Assembly: GCA_937982665.1 (NCBI GenBank)
Contig: CALJLD010000294.1
Location: forward strand, 1-55,888
Direction: 5' to 3'
DNA from: an uncultured Planctomycetales bacterium
GTDB taxonomy: Bacteria > Planctomycetota > Planctomycetia > Pirellulales > S012-138
Length of the DNA stretch: 55,888 bases
Of this stretch, positions 32,312 through 41,895 are shown piece by piece. How positions within the stretch are numbered: the stretch's first letter is position 1; the number at the start of each line of letters is the position of its first letter. The notes under the pieces are model-generated. The model saw only the letters and a program-made list of their open reading frames with translations. It searched no databases and had not been told where the DNA came from. The translations under genes were made by a program, and so were the position numbers.

Positions 32312-35300
32312 ATGAATGTTATTGACATCGAGCTTCTGCTTTCGGCGCTCGATGATCAGGCGATTGCCGATCCCCTGCTTTCAGGATGGGGTATCCGCGA
32401 TACGCGCCGCGGCCGTGAGAACCTTGCGTTAATTCACCGCTTCGGCGTTTCGCCAGACTTGCTGCAAACCATGGCCGAGCAACTTGGCCAATGTCTGCCG
32501 GTTTGCAGTGATCCGGACATGGCACTCAACAACTTGGAGTCGTTTGTTGGCCACGCGCGCAATCCGCTGGGTTTGGCCGCACTTTTTGAGCGTGATCCCG
32601 CGGCACTTCCGGAACTGGTGAAGATATTTTCCAGCAGCCAGCACCTGGCCAACATCTTGATCAATGATCCCGGCAGCTACGATCTGTTGCGGCTGACCGA
32701 AGGACGTCCGGTTGGGCGTGAGTTGCTGATTGACGAGTTGTGTGCGGAAGTCAGCCCTATGGATGAGCCGCGCGACGTGATGCAAGCGCTGCGACGGTTC
32801 AAGCGACGAGAAATTCTGCGTGTGTGTTACGGCGACTTGATTTTGGATCAGCATCTGTCCGTGGTGACAGAGCAGATTTCGTATGTTGCCGATGCGTTGT
32901 TGGAGGCGGCCTTCCGTTCGGCAGCACGGAGGTTGGGCAAGCGAATCGCTGGCGCAGGCGAAGATTTCTTCCCGCCGATGGTTGTTTTGGCTTTGGGGAA
33001 ACTTGGCGGCCGCGAACTGAACTACTCCAGCGATATCGACCTGATTTACTTCTACGACGATGAAGCGCCAGCGACGCTGGAGTTGGGCCTGGATGCAGGC
33101 TTTTTTCAGCGGTTGGCCCAGGAAACCAACAAGCTGCTCACTGAAGGGACGGAGTTGGGCCAGGCCTATCGGGTTGATCTCCGCCTTCGACCGGACGGCG
33201 GGCAGGGCGCGATTGTTCGCTCCGTGGCCGAGGGCTTGCGATATTATGACCTGAAAGGACGCACCTGGGAGCGGCAGGCATTCATCAAGGCGCGCCCCGC
33301 CGCAGGTGACTTGAAAGTGGGCGAACGATTTCTCCGCGAGTTGCAACCGTGGATCTATCCACGCTATCTCACGGCGCCGGACATCGCGGGCATCAAAGCG
33401 CTCAAACGCCGGATCGAGCGCGGTTCGCAGCGCCGCGGCGTGAGCAGCCGCGATGTCAAAACGGGCCACGGCGGCATTCGCGATGTCGAGTTCATCGTGC
33501 AGTTCCTGCAACTGCTCAATGGTGGTGAGCAACCCAGCGTCCGCAGCGGAAACACGCTCGCAGCGATTCATCAGCTGGCGGAAGCCGGATGTCTGACGGA
33601 ACAGGAGCGGCGGCTGCTGGAGCACAATTATCGCTTTCTTCGTCGAGTGGAACACCGGCTGCAACTGTTGTTTGACTTGCAAACACACGAGTTGCCGGAG
33701 GACGAGGTTGAGTTGCAGAAGCTGGCAATCCGCATGGGCTATGCCGGCGAAAACGCACTGCAGAAGTTTCGCGACGCGCTGACTTCCGCAACGGAATACA
33801 ACCGCCGCATTCTGGATCATGTCTTGCACGGGCGGTTCGGACAGGATGATGGTGTCGCGGCAGAGACCGACCTTGTGCTTGACCCGGCACCTGATGAATC
33901 AACCGTCCAGGAGGTTCTGGGCCCGTACGGATTTCAAGATGTTTCGCTGGCCTACAAGAACCTGATGAGCTTGGCGGAAGAGCAGATTCGTTTTCTCTCA
34001 ACGCGACGTTGCCGTCATTTCCTGGCTTCGGTTGCGCCGGAACTGCTGAAAGCGATCCACGCGACGCCTGATCCGGACAGCACGCTAACCAACCTGGATC
34101 GAGTGACAACGTCCTTGGGCGGGAAGAGCGCTTTATGGGAATTGTTCAGCGCGAACCCCGCGACGATGAAGTTGTGCGTTGAGCTTTGTTCGATCAGTTC
34201 ATTTCTGACGACAATCCTGATCAGTAATCCGGGAATGTTGGATGAGTTGATCGATAGCCTGATGCTGGACCGGCTGCCAACGCGGAGCGACATGGACGCG
34301 GCGCTGGCGGAGTTGTGCCGCGGAGCGGAAGACTTGGACCCCATCCTGCATAGCTTCCGCAACAGCTATCTGCTGCGGATCGGCGCGCGAGACATCCTCG
34401 GCAAGGATGAGTTGATCGCCACGACAACAGCTCTGACCGAGTTGGCGGAGTGCATTCTCTGTGTGGTGGCGGCGGCCGAGTATGAGAAACTTGTGGCCAA
34501 GTTTGGCACGCCTTTAACTGCAACGTCTGACGATGAGGGCGTTCCGCCACAGACGACCGAATGGGCGATTGTCGCGCTGGGGAAATTTGGCGGACGCGAA
34601 CTCACCTACCACAGCGACTTGGACATCATCTTCCTTTACGAGTCCGACGGACAAACCAGCGGTCGCGACTCCGATGGCAACGCGACAAATAATGCACATT
34701 TCTTCAGCGAGCTGGCTTCACGCGTGACGAAAGCCGTTTCGCACTTGGGGCCATGGGGACGGTTGTACGAAGTTGATGCTCGGCTGCGTCCGACCGGCAA
34801 AAGCGGTGCACTGGCGACTTCCCTGGCGGAGTTCGCCAGATATTTTGCCACTGACCAAGGGCAGTTGTGGGAGCGGCAAGCCATGTGCAAAGCTCGGCCT
34901 GTGGTGGCTGCGGATCAGTTTGCTACCGCTGTGCAGTCCGCGATTCAACAAGCCACTTACGGAAAGAATTTTCGCGAGAGCGACCGGGCGGGAATCCGCG
35001 GCATGCGTCAGCGGATTGAGGAAGGTATGCCGGCCGGCAATATCAAACGCGGGCCTGGTGGCATCGCCGATCATGAATTCCTGGCGCAGATGCTGCGGCT
35101 CCAACACGTGAATCTTGCCGATCCCGATCAATCGGCGGCGCTACGATCCCCAACAACGTTAGAGGCGCTGTGCTCAATGCACGCAGCCGGGCATCTTTCT
35201 GACGACGATTGGGAAACGCTGCGCGGTAGCTACCTGTTCTTGCGAAAGGTCCAACTGCGGCATCGGCTGATGAGTGCCGTGACACGCGACGAATTGCCGC

Positions 35301-35431
35301 AAGCTCCGCAAGAACTGCGAAAGCTGGCTCACTACATGGGCTTCAAGATGGAAGAGACGTTCACAACGACTTGCCTTGAGCATCTGCGGAAGACGCGGGA
35401 AACGTTTGAGCGGAATTTCTCCAACGATTAG
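32312..35431 (+). CDS. glnE: Bifunctional glutamine-synthetase adenylyltransferase/deadenylase
   Basis: Controls glutamine synthetase by adding or removing AMP. The 1039-residue protein has two nucleotidyltransferase domains with the GlnE motif: GKLGGRELNYSSDIDLIYFY near residue 230 and GKFGGRELTYHSDLDIIFLY near residue 757, each with the metal-binding DxD. Between them are the long helical region and the RVEHRLQLLFDLQTHELP segment typical of GlnE. Both domains keep their catalytic residues, so both activities are expected. The usual cooperating PII protein (GlnB) and glutamine synthetase are not adjacent. Confidence 0.94.
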   Translation: MNVIDIELLLSALDDQAIADPLLSGWGIRDTRRGRENLALIHRFGVSPDLLQTMAEQLGQCLPVCSDPDMALNNLESFVGHARNPLGLAALFERDPAALPELVKIFSSSQHLANILINDPGSYDLLRLTEGRPVGRELLIDELCAEVSPMDEPRDVMQALRRFKRREILRVCYGDLILDQHLSVVTEQISYVADALLEAAFRSAARRLGKRIAGAGEDFFPPMVVLALGKLGGRELNYSSDIDLIYFYDDEAPATLELGLDAGFFQRLAQETNKLLTEGTELGQAYRVDLRLRPDGGQGAIVRSVAEGLRYYDLKGRTWERQAFIKARPAAGDLKVGERFLRELQPWIYPRYLTAPDIAGIKALKRRIERGSQRRGVSSRDVKTGHGGIRDVEFIVQFLQLLNGGEQPSVRSGNTLAAIHQLAEAGCLTEQERRLLEHNYRFLRRVEHRLQLLFDLQTHELPEDEVELQKLAIRMGYAGENALQKFRDALTSATEYNRRILDHVLHGRFGQDDGVAAETDLVLDPAPDESTVQEVLGPYGFQDVSLAYKNLMSLAEEQIRFLSTRRCRHFLASVAPELLKAIHATPDPDSTLTNLDRVTTSLGGKSALWELFSANPATMKLCVELCSISSFLTTILISNPGMLDELIDSLMLDRLPTRSDMDAALAELCRGAEDLDPILHSFRNSYLLRIGARDILGKDELIATTTALTELAECILCVVAAAEYEKLVAKFGTPLTATSDDEGVPPQTTEWAIVALGKFGGRELTYHSDLDIIFLYESDGQTSGRDSDGNATNNAHFFSELASRVTKAVSHLGPWGRLYEVDARLRPTGKSGALATSLAEFARYFATDQGQLWERQAMCKARPVVAADQFATAVQSAIQQATYGKNFRESDRAGIRGMRQRIEEGMPAGNIKRGPGGIADHEFLAQMLRLQHVNLADPDQSAALRSPTTLEALCSMHAAGHLSDDDWETLRGSYLFLRKVQLRHRLMSAVTRDELPQAPQELRKLAHYMGFKMEETFTTTCLEHLRKTRETFERNFSND

Positions 35432-35454
35432 TGAGTCTGCTGTTCACATCTTCC

Positions 35455-35481
35455 GTCAATTCCCGCGAAGACGAGAATGAC
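35455..35481. repeat. Single REP-like palindrome after glnE
   Basis: GTCAATTCCCG and CGAGAATGAC pair imperfectly around a short loop; the sequence relates to the CATTCCCGCG arms at 17697-17762. It lies in the convergent gap between glnE and the phenylalanine hydroxylase gene. Confidence 0.55.
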
Positions 35482-35523
35482 AGAAGGCAATGCTCTTCTG
35501 CAGCGACTCACTCAGACGCGGGG

Positions 35524-36429
35524 CTAAGCTTCCATGAAGGACTTCAGATCTTCCGCGTTTACCGCGGGCTCGCCCGGCGAGACGTTATCGAGCTTGCCGT
35601 CTTTGAGCCATTGCTCCAACTCGTCGACCAGACCAAACAGGTGATCGAATGAATCGACAATGAACAGCAGTGGCTGATAGTGGTCAATCTCAAAGTACTG
35701 GTTGATGACCCATTCCATCTGGATGGGGTACCGTTGGACTGCCGGCGAAGTCAGTGAGTGTTCCAACTCGCCCAGCGAACTCAGCAGCCCGCTGCCGTAA
35801 GCACGCAAGCCGTCGCCTTCGCGAATGAGGCCAAACTCAACGGTGAACCAGAAGAAGCGAGCCATGGCTTTGATGTTGCTCTCCAGGCAACGCACGTGCT
35901 CCTTCTCGTCACCGGCTAGGCCGTTTGCCCTTTCGGCGGCAAAGCGGGCGACTTCGCCAAAGCGAACCAGCACATCAGAAAAGACGCGGTCCGTGTGCAT
36001 GGGCACATGGCCGGCGACATCGTGAAAGATGTCCGGCTCCGGCAAGTAATCCAGCGTCTGGCCATCGCGAATGGTGATCGTGGTGGGGAAGCTGCGCTGC
36101 CGCAGGCAATCAAAAAACAAATACGCCGGCACATAACCGGAAACGGCCTTGGCTTTGAATCCACTTAAGGGCGCCAGGAAGTGATTGATATCGTCCAGGC
36201 GCGGAATGCCATCAGGCTTGAGGTGCAAGACTTCCAGCCCATGCATGAAGCGTGAGTTGGCGAACTTCCGCCACTTCGGCAAGATGCGTTCGTACAGGCG
36301 CCGCCATGTCTCTTGGTTCTCTTCGCTGTAGAGTTCGTACGGTTGCTCAATGTACGTCTGACCGCTCTGTTGAGCTTGCTCGATGAAAGGAGCTTTGGTT
36401 GTGGTCAAGCCTACGTCTGCCGTCGCCAT
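35524..36429 (-). CDS. phhA: Phenylalanine 4-monooxygenase (aromatic amino acid hydroxylase)
   Basis: Converts phenylalanine to tyrosine with tetrahydropterin and O2 at a mononuclear iron. The 301-residue protein has the iron-binding block FHDVAGHVPMHTDRVFSD (two His ligands) and FWFTVEFGLIREG (the Glu ligand), with the surrounding GLRAYGSGLLSSLGELEHSL, all typical of the single-domain bacterial type. The start at 36429 follows AAAGGAA with good spacing; eight residues of the longer frame were removed. No pterin carbinolamine dehydratase (PhhB) is nearby. Expression is probably under its own promoter in the divergent gap upstream. Confidence 0.93.
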   Translation of the reverse strand: MATADVGLTTTKAPFIEQAQQSGQTYIEQPYELYSEENQETWRRLYERILPKWRKFANSRFMHGLEVLHLKPDGIPRLDDINHFLAPLSGFKAKAVSGYVPAYLFFDCLRQRSFPTTITIRDGQTLDYLPEPDIFHDVAGHVPMHTDRVFSDVLVRFGEVARFAAERANGLAGDEKEHVRCLESNIKAMARFFWFTVEFGLIREGDGLRAYGSGLLSSLGELEHSLTSPAVQRYPIQMEWVINQYFEIDHYQPLLFIVDSFDHLFGLVDELEQWLKDGKLDNVSPGEPAVNAEDLKSFMEA

Positions 36430-36848
36430 GGCGAGTTCCTTTCTGAAACTCATGCGCGAACCAACGACCGCGCATTTCAGATCGCAAAAATATGCCGTCT
36501 TGAATTCAAGCGAACCCGGACGACCGGGGTTGTCACCTCATAGAAGGATATCGGGTTGCCTAGCGCGCAGGCAAGCAGGGCAGCGGATTCCGCTGGGGAA
36601 TCGCGTGCCGCGCGCGAAATGAGAACCCATCTTGCGAAGCGGAAATTCGCTCCGGGATGTTACAAGTGAACCTGTTTGATGCAAAATCGCTCCAATCCGC
36701 ACGGCTTGACACTTGGTGCACAAGAGTGCGAAATGGAGGCGGTTGTTTTCCCCACTGAATCCCGCGAAGTCGCTTGCTTGAGTGTTGACGCATCCCTAGA
36801 ATCGCGCGATGTGCGGGCGAGTTGGCAAGCTAACAATTAAGGACATCA
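36430..36848. other. Intergenic region between phhA and the nucleoside hydrolase gene
   Basis: No gene is supported in this 419-base divergent gap. The only site worth calling is the promoter candidate at 36774-36802. Confidence 0.45.
36774..36802 (+). promoter_or_regulatory. Sigma-70-type promoter candidate for the nucleoside hydrolase gene
   Basis: TTGCTT and TAGAAT are separated by exactly 17 bases, and the -10 element lies 46 bases before the ATG at 36849. Both hexamers are close to consensus. No operator is visible. Confidence 0.45.
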
Positions 36849-37790
36849 ATGGCGCGGAAAGTCATCTTGGATGTGGACCCTGGCATTGACGACCTCGCCG
36901 CGTTGTGCCTTGCGCTGTTCGATCCTCAACTGGATGTTGTGGCCGTCACCGCGGTCAGCGGCAGCGTCCCAGCAAAACAAGCCACGCGGAACCTGTTGGG
37001 CATTGTGGAATGGTTGGACCCGCCCAAGCGGCCAAGAATTGGCGCGGCTGCCGAGCCTGAACATGCCCGGCCGGCGGATCTCCGCCATTTGCATGGACCG
37101 TCCGGCTTGGGTGACGCGGAGTTGGAAGTGGCCGAACTCCACCACATGCACGATTCCGCCAAGGTCATCTGCGAAGCTGTTCGCGCGGAGCCGAGCGATA
37201 TCACAATCCTGTGTCTTGGACCGCTGACCAATATCTCGTTAGCGTTGCGGCGCGAACCCGATTTGGCATCGCTGGCACAAGGCGTGATTGTGCGTGGCGG
37301 AGCCCTCGCGTGCAGTGGCGACGCTACGCCCAGCGCCGAGTTCAACATCTATTGCGATCCCAACGCGGCCCGAGAAGTTCTTCGCGCCGGATTCAACCTG
37401 ACGCTGGTGCCGTTAGACGTGACATCACAGTTGACGCTCTCCGCGGATGACATTGGTCGCGTCTACGATAAGACGTCCCGCGCTGGCCAGCTCCTTTCGC
37501 AAACGCTTCCGTATGCGTTTCGTGCTCATCACGAACAATTGGGCATGGAAGGCCTGTTTGTGCATGACGCCATTGGCGTGGCGGCATTGGTCAAACCGGA
37601 CTTGTTTGAATCCGAAGAGTGCGCGGTTGACGTCGAAACGGCGGGCGAGCTAACGATGGGCGCGACAGTCGCGGACCGCCGTTCGGCCCCGCAATGGCCG
37701 CACAACCTGAATGCATTAACGGCCATCGAGGAAAATGCCGTGCGGCAGCACATCATACGCGGGCTGAATGCCGCGTGCGACCAATCTTGA
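36849..37790 (+). CDS. Nucleoside hydrolase
   Basis: Hydrolyses the N-glycosidic bond of ribonucleosides in salvage. The 313-residue protein begins with the calcium-binding signature ILDVDPGIDDLAAL and has the other family blocks: ITILCLGPLTNISLAL, IVRGGA and AEFNIYCDPNAAREVL, then HDAIGVAALVKPDLF near the C-terminus carrying the last metal ligand Asp. The ATG is preceded by AAGGAC, a good ribosome-binding site, and by a promoter candidate. Substrate (inosine-uridine preferring or other) cannot be set from sequence alone. Confidence 0.93.
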   Translation: MARKVILDVDPGIDDLAALCLALFDPQLDVVAVTAVSGSVPAKQATRNLLGIVEWLDPPKRPRIGAAAEPEHARPADLRHLHGPSGLGDAELEVAELHHMHDSAKVICEAVRAEPSDITILCLGPLTNISLALRREPDLASLAQGVIVRGGALACSGDATPSAEFNIYCDPNAAREVLRAGFNLTLVPLDVTSQLTLSADDIGRVYDKTSRAGQLLSQTLPYAFRAHHEQLGMEGLFVHDAIGVAALVKPDLFESEECAVDVETAGELTMGATVADRRSAPQWPHNLNALTAIEENAVRQHIIRGLNAACDQS

Positions 37791-37821
37791 TGCACGCTAC
37801 CGGCGATCACGGCGACGGCTG

Positions 37822-38697
37822 CTACGACTCAGCCCGCTTGCTCAACCACTTACGGACACGCTGCCACAGCTCGTTCATCGTCCCACCATAGAAGTGGTCC
37901 GCGCCGGCGATAACCCCGGTGGTCACATCTTGTGATTCCTCGTCCACCGCTTCGGCGATCGCTTCCGGCAAACCGCGAAAGGCCGGATGCGCGGTGAGTT
38001 CCTCGGAGCCGAATGTGAATAATGTCGGGATGTCCAACTCATGAACGTACTTCAGCACGTTGTAGTTTTCGTGCGGACCGTATTTGTCCAGGTATCCGCC
38101 GGCGGTCACCAGATAGGGGATTGGGAACTTGATCTGCAGCAGATCTTCCCCCGCACCGCGATCAACGCAGGCTTGCGCCGTCTGAAAATCCTCAAGGAAG
38201 ACCTCGGCCTTGCTGCTGGCCACAAAATGGGAATAAGAAAGCCGCGCGGGTGAGATCGCCACTAGGCGCACAACATCATCGCGCGGCGATTTCCGCAGCG
38301 CGAAGACGCTCTTGATGGCTCCCAGGCTGTGGCCGACAAGTGCCAGTCGCGAATAGCCGCGCTCGCGCAGAAAATCCAGCCAAGCGGGAAGATCGTAAAC
38401 ACAGTCACTCACGATCTCATACGCCGCGCCCAAAAGTTTGGGTCCATCGCGGGTCGAGGCCGTGCAGATCAAATCGCGGCCGCGCGTATTCGCAATCACT
38501 GCGGCGATACCGGAATCGCGAAACGCCAGCGCAAGATGCTTTAGCAAAGAGGACGAATAGAAGTTGGCCCCGGTGCCATGCACCAACAGCACGGCGTCAA
38601 TCCCCAGATCATCCGTCTTTGCGATTTGCGGCGCGAGAAATGCCCCGTCGAGGCGGATGCCGTCGGAAGTCTCCGTGCGGACAATTTCCGCTCTCAT
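37822..38697 (-). CDS. Alpha/beta hydrolase (DUF1749-like)
   Basis: A 291-residue hydrolase without a signal peptide. It has VLLVHGTGANFYSSSLL at the oxyanion-hole strand, the nucleophile elbow LVGHSLGAIKS (GHSLG), a plausible acid in TLFTFGSEELTAHP and the catalytic His in VIAGADHFYGG. The pattern, including the central NTRGRD segment, resembles the DUF1749/esterase-like family. It lies convergent with the nucleoside hydrolase gene and head-to-tail with the next minus-strand gene. The physiological ester is unknown. Confidence 0.83.
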   Translation of the reverse strand: MRAEIVRTETSDGIRLDGAFLAPQIAKTDDLGIDAVLLVHGTGANFYSSSLLKHLALAFRDSGIAAVIANTRGRDLICTASTRDGPKLLGAAYEIVSDCVYDLPAWLDFLRERGYSRLALVGHSLGAIKSVFALRKSPRDDVVRLVAISPARLSYSHFVASSKAEVFLEDFQTAQACVDRGAGEDLLQIKFPIPYLVTAGGYLDKYGPHENYNVLKYVHELDIPTLFTFGSEELTAHPAFRGLPEAIAEAVDEESQDVTTGVIAGADHFYGGTMNELWQRVRKWLSKRAES

Positions 38698-38730
38698 GGC
38701 TGCTCATTCCGGCTGCAAGTTTGCCGAGCG

Positions 38731-39186
38731 TCAAACGTCTTCGTCATCGACAGCAGGGCCAGCAAGCTGGGACAGCACTTGCAGCATGCTATGCATATGG
38801 GCGAGTCGCGGTCCATAACGGTCCACAAATTCGCCCAACATGAATTCACCATCCAGCAGTGATTCGCCGTTCTCGTGAATTTCTTCCGTCATGTTGGAAA
38901 GAAACTCTTTTTGCACGCGGCCGAGCACTTCTGCCGCTTGCCGACATTGCCCAGCGAGTTGCGGATGAGCTTTCCGCCATTGGCTGAGTTCTGTGGCTTT
39001 CTTGCGTTGTTTGGCGCCCAGCACGCCAATCAACTCTTCCATCAGTTCATTCTGACGGTCGACCGCGGAGAGAATATCTTGCAAGAGATACGCGTGATCC
39101 GAGCCCGATTGGGGAACATCCGTATCATGCTGCGGCGTGACATCCATTTGAGAAAACATTGGCGCCGGCTGGTGGTCATTCGTCAT
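38731..39186 (-). CDS. Small helical unknown protein
   Basis: A 151-residue protein, predicted soluble and largely helical. The first 35 residues are Pro/Asp/Gln-rich; the rest contains LQDILSAVDRQNELMEELIGVLGAKQRKKATELSQW and the regular EEIHENGESLLDGEFMLGEFVDRYG. It resembles small planctomycete conserved proteins with no assigned domain. The ATG at 39186 follows CAGGAG. It lies head-to-head with the helicase operon (about 295 bases apart) and 33 bases upstream of the alpha/beta hydrolase in the same direction, with which it may be co-transcribed. Confidence 0.7.
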   Translation of the reverse strand: MTNDHQPAPMFSQMDVTPQHDTDVPQSGSDHAYLLQDILSAVDRQNELMEELIGVLGAKQRKKATELSQWRKAHPQLAGQCRQAAEVLGRVQKEFLSNMTEEIHENGESLLDGEFMLGEFVDRYGPRLAHMHSMLQVLSQLAGPAVDDEDV

Positions 39187-39481
39187 TCCGTGGTCTCCTG
39201 TTGAATCCAGTATAAGCAGGATGCCGCGAAAAAAGAAAGTAGCCGCTCTCAGCATTCGTGGCATTCTTTCGCCGTTGGTGGAGTTCTTGGTGGGCTACGG
39301 GAAGTTGGCCCTGGAAAACCGCGATCATGTCACTCACACCGGCTTAAGTTCTCTCCCCGCGGGAATCGATGATTGGCATGCCGGAAGCCTTGGCCAGCGC
39401 TAGCAATGCGCGCAAGAAGCACGTGGCAAACTTTTGCCTCGTGTGCTGTAGATCGACGACCCACTATGTTTGCACCGGAAT

Positions 39482-40090
39482 ATGTTTGTCCCGGAAAAAG
39501 CCGCCAAGACAAAGCCATCGACAGCGGAAGCAGCACGCAAGTCCGCTCCGCCGCAGGACGTGCTGCTGGGCTTTTTGACGGTGATTGGCAACACTCAGTC
39601 CGGACTCTACGGTGGCTACCTTCTAATCAATTCCGCCGCTCGACCGGTTGAGTTTCATTGCTCCGCGCCGGTGCAAGCCAACCGCGCTCAACAGATACTC
39701 TATGGGCCGACGTTGGAGCCGTACCTGTTTGGAGAGCTCATTGCCGCAACGTTGATCTCCAGCGCAAAGAACCGCGCCGCGCTTATCTGCACGGATTGTG
39801 CGGCTGTGTTGATTGCCAGAAAAGGGATCAGCACTCCAATGGTCCTGGTCGCGACTGAACGCGATGCAGCCTCGAACGAAGTGCATGGCGAAGCACAACC
39901 TGCCTCGCATCAGCTTGTGCTAACTGATTTCGATGTGGCAGAGAAAAAGCTCGCGGCATGGCGCGAGTTCGCAGCGGATGTCCCTCACGCGCGTTCGTAT
40001 CTTGAGAAGCTTGGCAGCAGTTTCGATCTCGTCGAACCGTTCGAGCGGATTCGTTTGGCGATTCAAGAGGCCCAACGGGGAGCGGCCTGA
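39482..40090 (+). CDS. Unknown protein coupled to an SNF2 helicase
   Basis: A 202-residue protein. The conserved-looking core reads LLGFLTVIGNTQSGLYGGYLLINSAARPVEFHCSAPVQANRAQQILYG, then PYLFGELIAATLISSAKNRAALICTDCAAVL. No nuclease, methylase or regulatory motif is recognised and no signal peptide is present. The C-terminus is helical. Its TGA shares one base with the ATG of the helicase gene (TGATG), so the two are translationally coupled and probably function together. I chose the ATG at 39482 over a TTG four codons upstream. Recruiting or regulating the helicase is a reasonable inference. Confidence 0.72.
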   Translation: MFVPEKAAKTKPSTAEAARKSAPPQDVLLGFLTVIGNTQSGLYGGYLLINSAARPVEFHCSAPVQANRAQQILYGPTLEPYLFGELIAATLISSAKNRAALICTDCAAVLIARKGISTPMVLVATERDAASNEVHGEAQPASHQLVLTDFDVAEKKLAAWREFAADVPHARSYLEKLGSSFDLVEPFERIRLAIQEAQRGAA

Positions 40091-41886
40091 TGGGTGAATT
40101 GCCTTCACGCAGCGATGCTGACGCCAGGGAAGATGATGCGATGGAGGATATCGCTCCTGCGATTGCCATCAGCACAAATTCGCTGGCTTGTGATTTTTCT
40201 CCGCCGCTGATTTCGAGCTTGATCCAAAACGATACAACTCAACGCAGTTCCCAACTCGCGGACTTTGATCTGCAACCGCCGGATGTTGTCTCGATTGCCA
40301 TCCATCCGCCGAAAATTCGAACCACAGGTTTTTTGGTCTCGAGTTCCGGCGACTCACTACTGGCGAAGCGCGAACCCACCGTGGCGGCGGAAGGAACGCA
40401 ATCCCGGCTACAAGATGCGAAGCAGAAATCGCGCCGCGCAACAGGCAGAATCTCGCCACCTCAAGACTTCATCAAGCTTGAGGACCGGCTGCTGTGCGTC
40501 TTGGAGCCGCCGGTGGAAACGTGGATGCGGCGCTCCGAATTTGCCTTCGCACAACAGCCGTTTCCGCATCAATGGGATGGAGTGGCGTTTCTCTTCCCCA
40601 GGCGGCAAGCGATCCTGGCGGACGAGATGGGGCTGGGCAAGACTATGCAGGCGATCACTGCGATTCGTCTGCTCTTGCTCACTGGGAAGCTCCGCCGTGT
40701 GCTGCTGATTTGTCCCAAGCCGTTGGTGACCAATTGGCAGCGCGAGTTTGCGCACTGGGCGGCAGAGATTCCTGTCGCGGTTGTCGAGGGTTCTGCTCAT
40801 CGCAGGGCCTGGCGTTGGAATGCGGAACTGCCGGTCAAGATCGCCAATTATGAACTGCTGCACCGCGATTCCGCGTCGCTCAGCGGCGCTCGCGAGCCGT
40901 TTGATCTTGTCGTGCTGGATGAAGCCCAGCGGATCAAGAATCGCCGAAGTTCCATTTCCAAGCTTGTTCGCGATATCCCCCGCCGCAGGTCTTGGGCGTT
41001 GACAGGCACGCCTGTGGAAAACAGCCCAAGTGATCTTGTCGGCATCTTCGAATTCTTGTCACCGGGGTATCTTCACGAAGAGATGCAGCTCTCCCGCCTG
41101 GGCAGCTTGGCGTCGGACCATGTTCTGCGTCGCACCAAAAGCGGCGTGCAGATCAACCTGCCGCCCCGGCTGTTTCGTGACTTGGAATTGCCGCTGTCAC
41201 CAGAACAAGACGAGACCTACCACAAGGCGGAAGAAGACGGAACTTTACGTCTCACGGAGATGGGCGACGAGATCACCATTCAGCATGTGTTTGAACTCGT
41301 CATCCGATTGAAGCAGATTTGCAACTTTGATCCCGCCACAGGCGCAAGCTGCAAGCTTGAACGCTTGCAGGCGGACTTGGAGGAAATTGCGGGCAGCGGA
41401 CAAAAGGCGATCATCTTCAGCCAATGGGTTGAAACGCTGCAACGATTGTCGCGCGAATTGCAAGCGTTCAACCCTCTGGAATATCACGGGCGGATCCCCA
41501 CCAAACGCCGGGATGACATCCTCAACCAATTTCGGGAAGATCCCAAATGCCATGTCTTGCTGATGAGTTACGGAGCCGGCGGCGTGGGATTGAACCTTCA
41601 ATTCGCGCAGTACGTCTTCCTGTTTGATCGCTGGTGGAATCCGGCGGTTGAAGATCAGGCGATTAATAGGGCACACCGGATTGGGGCGAAATCACCGGTA
41701 ACCGTTGGGCGTTTTCTTACGCTGGGCACCATCGAAGAGCGGATCGATGAGATCCTGCGACAAAAGCGAGATATGTTTGACGCCGTGCTTTCGCACACGC
41801 GGGGCTGCGAGGACCTGGCGCTCAGTCGCGAAGAAATCATGGGGCTGTTCGCAATCAAGCCGAACAAGCGCCGCGATGCAGCCTGA
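40090..41886 (+). CDS. SNF2-family (superfamily 2) DNA translocase/helicase
   Basis: A 598-residue ATPase. After an N-terminal region of about 150 residues without recognised motifs come the SNF2 motifs in order: ILADEMGLGKTMQAI (motif I, near residue 177), VLDEAQRIKN (motif II), LTGTPVENSPSDLVGIFEFL (motif III), IIFSQWVETLQRL (motif IV), LMSYGAGGVGLNLQFA (motif V) and QAINRAHRIGAKSPV (motif VI). This is a complete SNF2 core ending shortly after motif VI. No nuclease or bromodomain is fused. It is coupled to the unknown gene upstream. Such translocases remodel protein-DNA complexes or act in transcription, repair or defence; nothing in the window settles which. Confidence 0.93.
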   Translation: MGELPSRSDADAREDDAMEDIAPAIAISTNSLACDFSPPLISSLIQNDTTQRSSQLADFDLQPPDVVSIAIHPPKIRTTGFLVSSSGDSLLAKREPTVAAEGTQSRLQDAKQKSRRATGRISPPQDFIKLEDRLLCVLEPPVETWMRRSEFAFAQQPFPHQWDGVAFLFPRRQAILADEMGLGKTMQAITAIRLLLLTGKLRRVLLICPKPLVTNWQREFAHWAAEIPVAVVEGSAHRRAWRWNAELPVKIANYELLHRDSASLSGAREPFDLVVLDEAQRIKNRRSSISKLVRDIPRRRSWALTGTPVENSPSDLVGIFEFLSPGYLHEEMQLSRLGSLASDHVLRRTKSGVQINLPPRLFRDLELPLSPEQDETYHKAEEDGTLRLTEMGDEITIQHVFELVIRLKQICNFDPATGASCKLERLQADLEEIAGSGQKAIIFSQWVETLQRLSRELQAFNPLEYHGRIPTKRRDDILNQFREDPKCHVLLMSYGAGGVGLNLQFAQYVFLFDRWWNPAVEDQAINRAHRIGAKSPVTVGRFLTLGTIEERIDEILRQKRDMFDAVLSHTRGCEDLALSREEIMGLFAIKPNKRRDAA

Positions 41887-41895
41887 CAAGTTCAG

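Noticed and set aside
32429..33829. Long minus-strand frame opposite glnE
   Set aside because: Antisense to the GlnE catalytic domain; composition is that of a shadow frame.
39221..39403. Sixty-residue plus-strand frame upstream of the SNF2 pair
   Set aside because: Weak ribosome-binding site, no recognised motif; too short to separate from chance.
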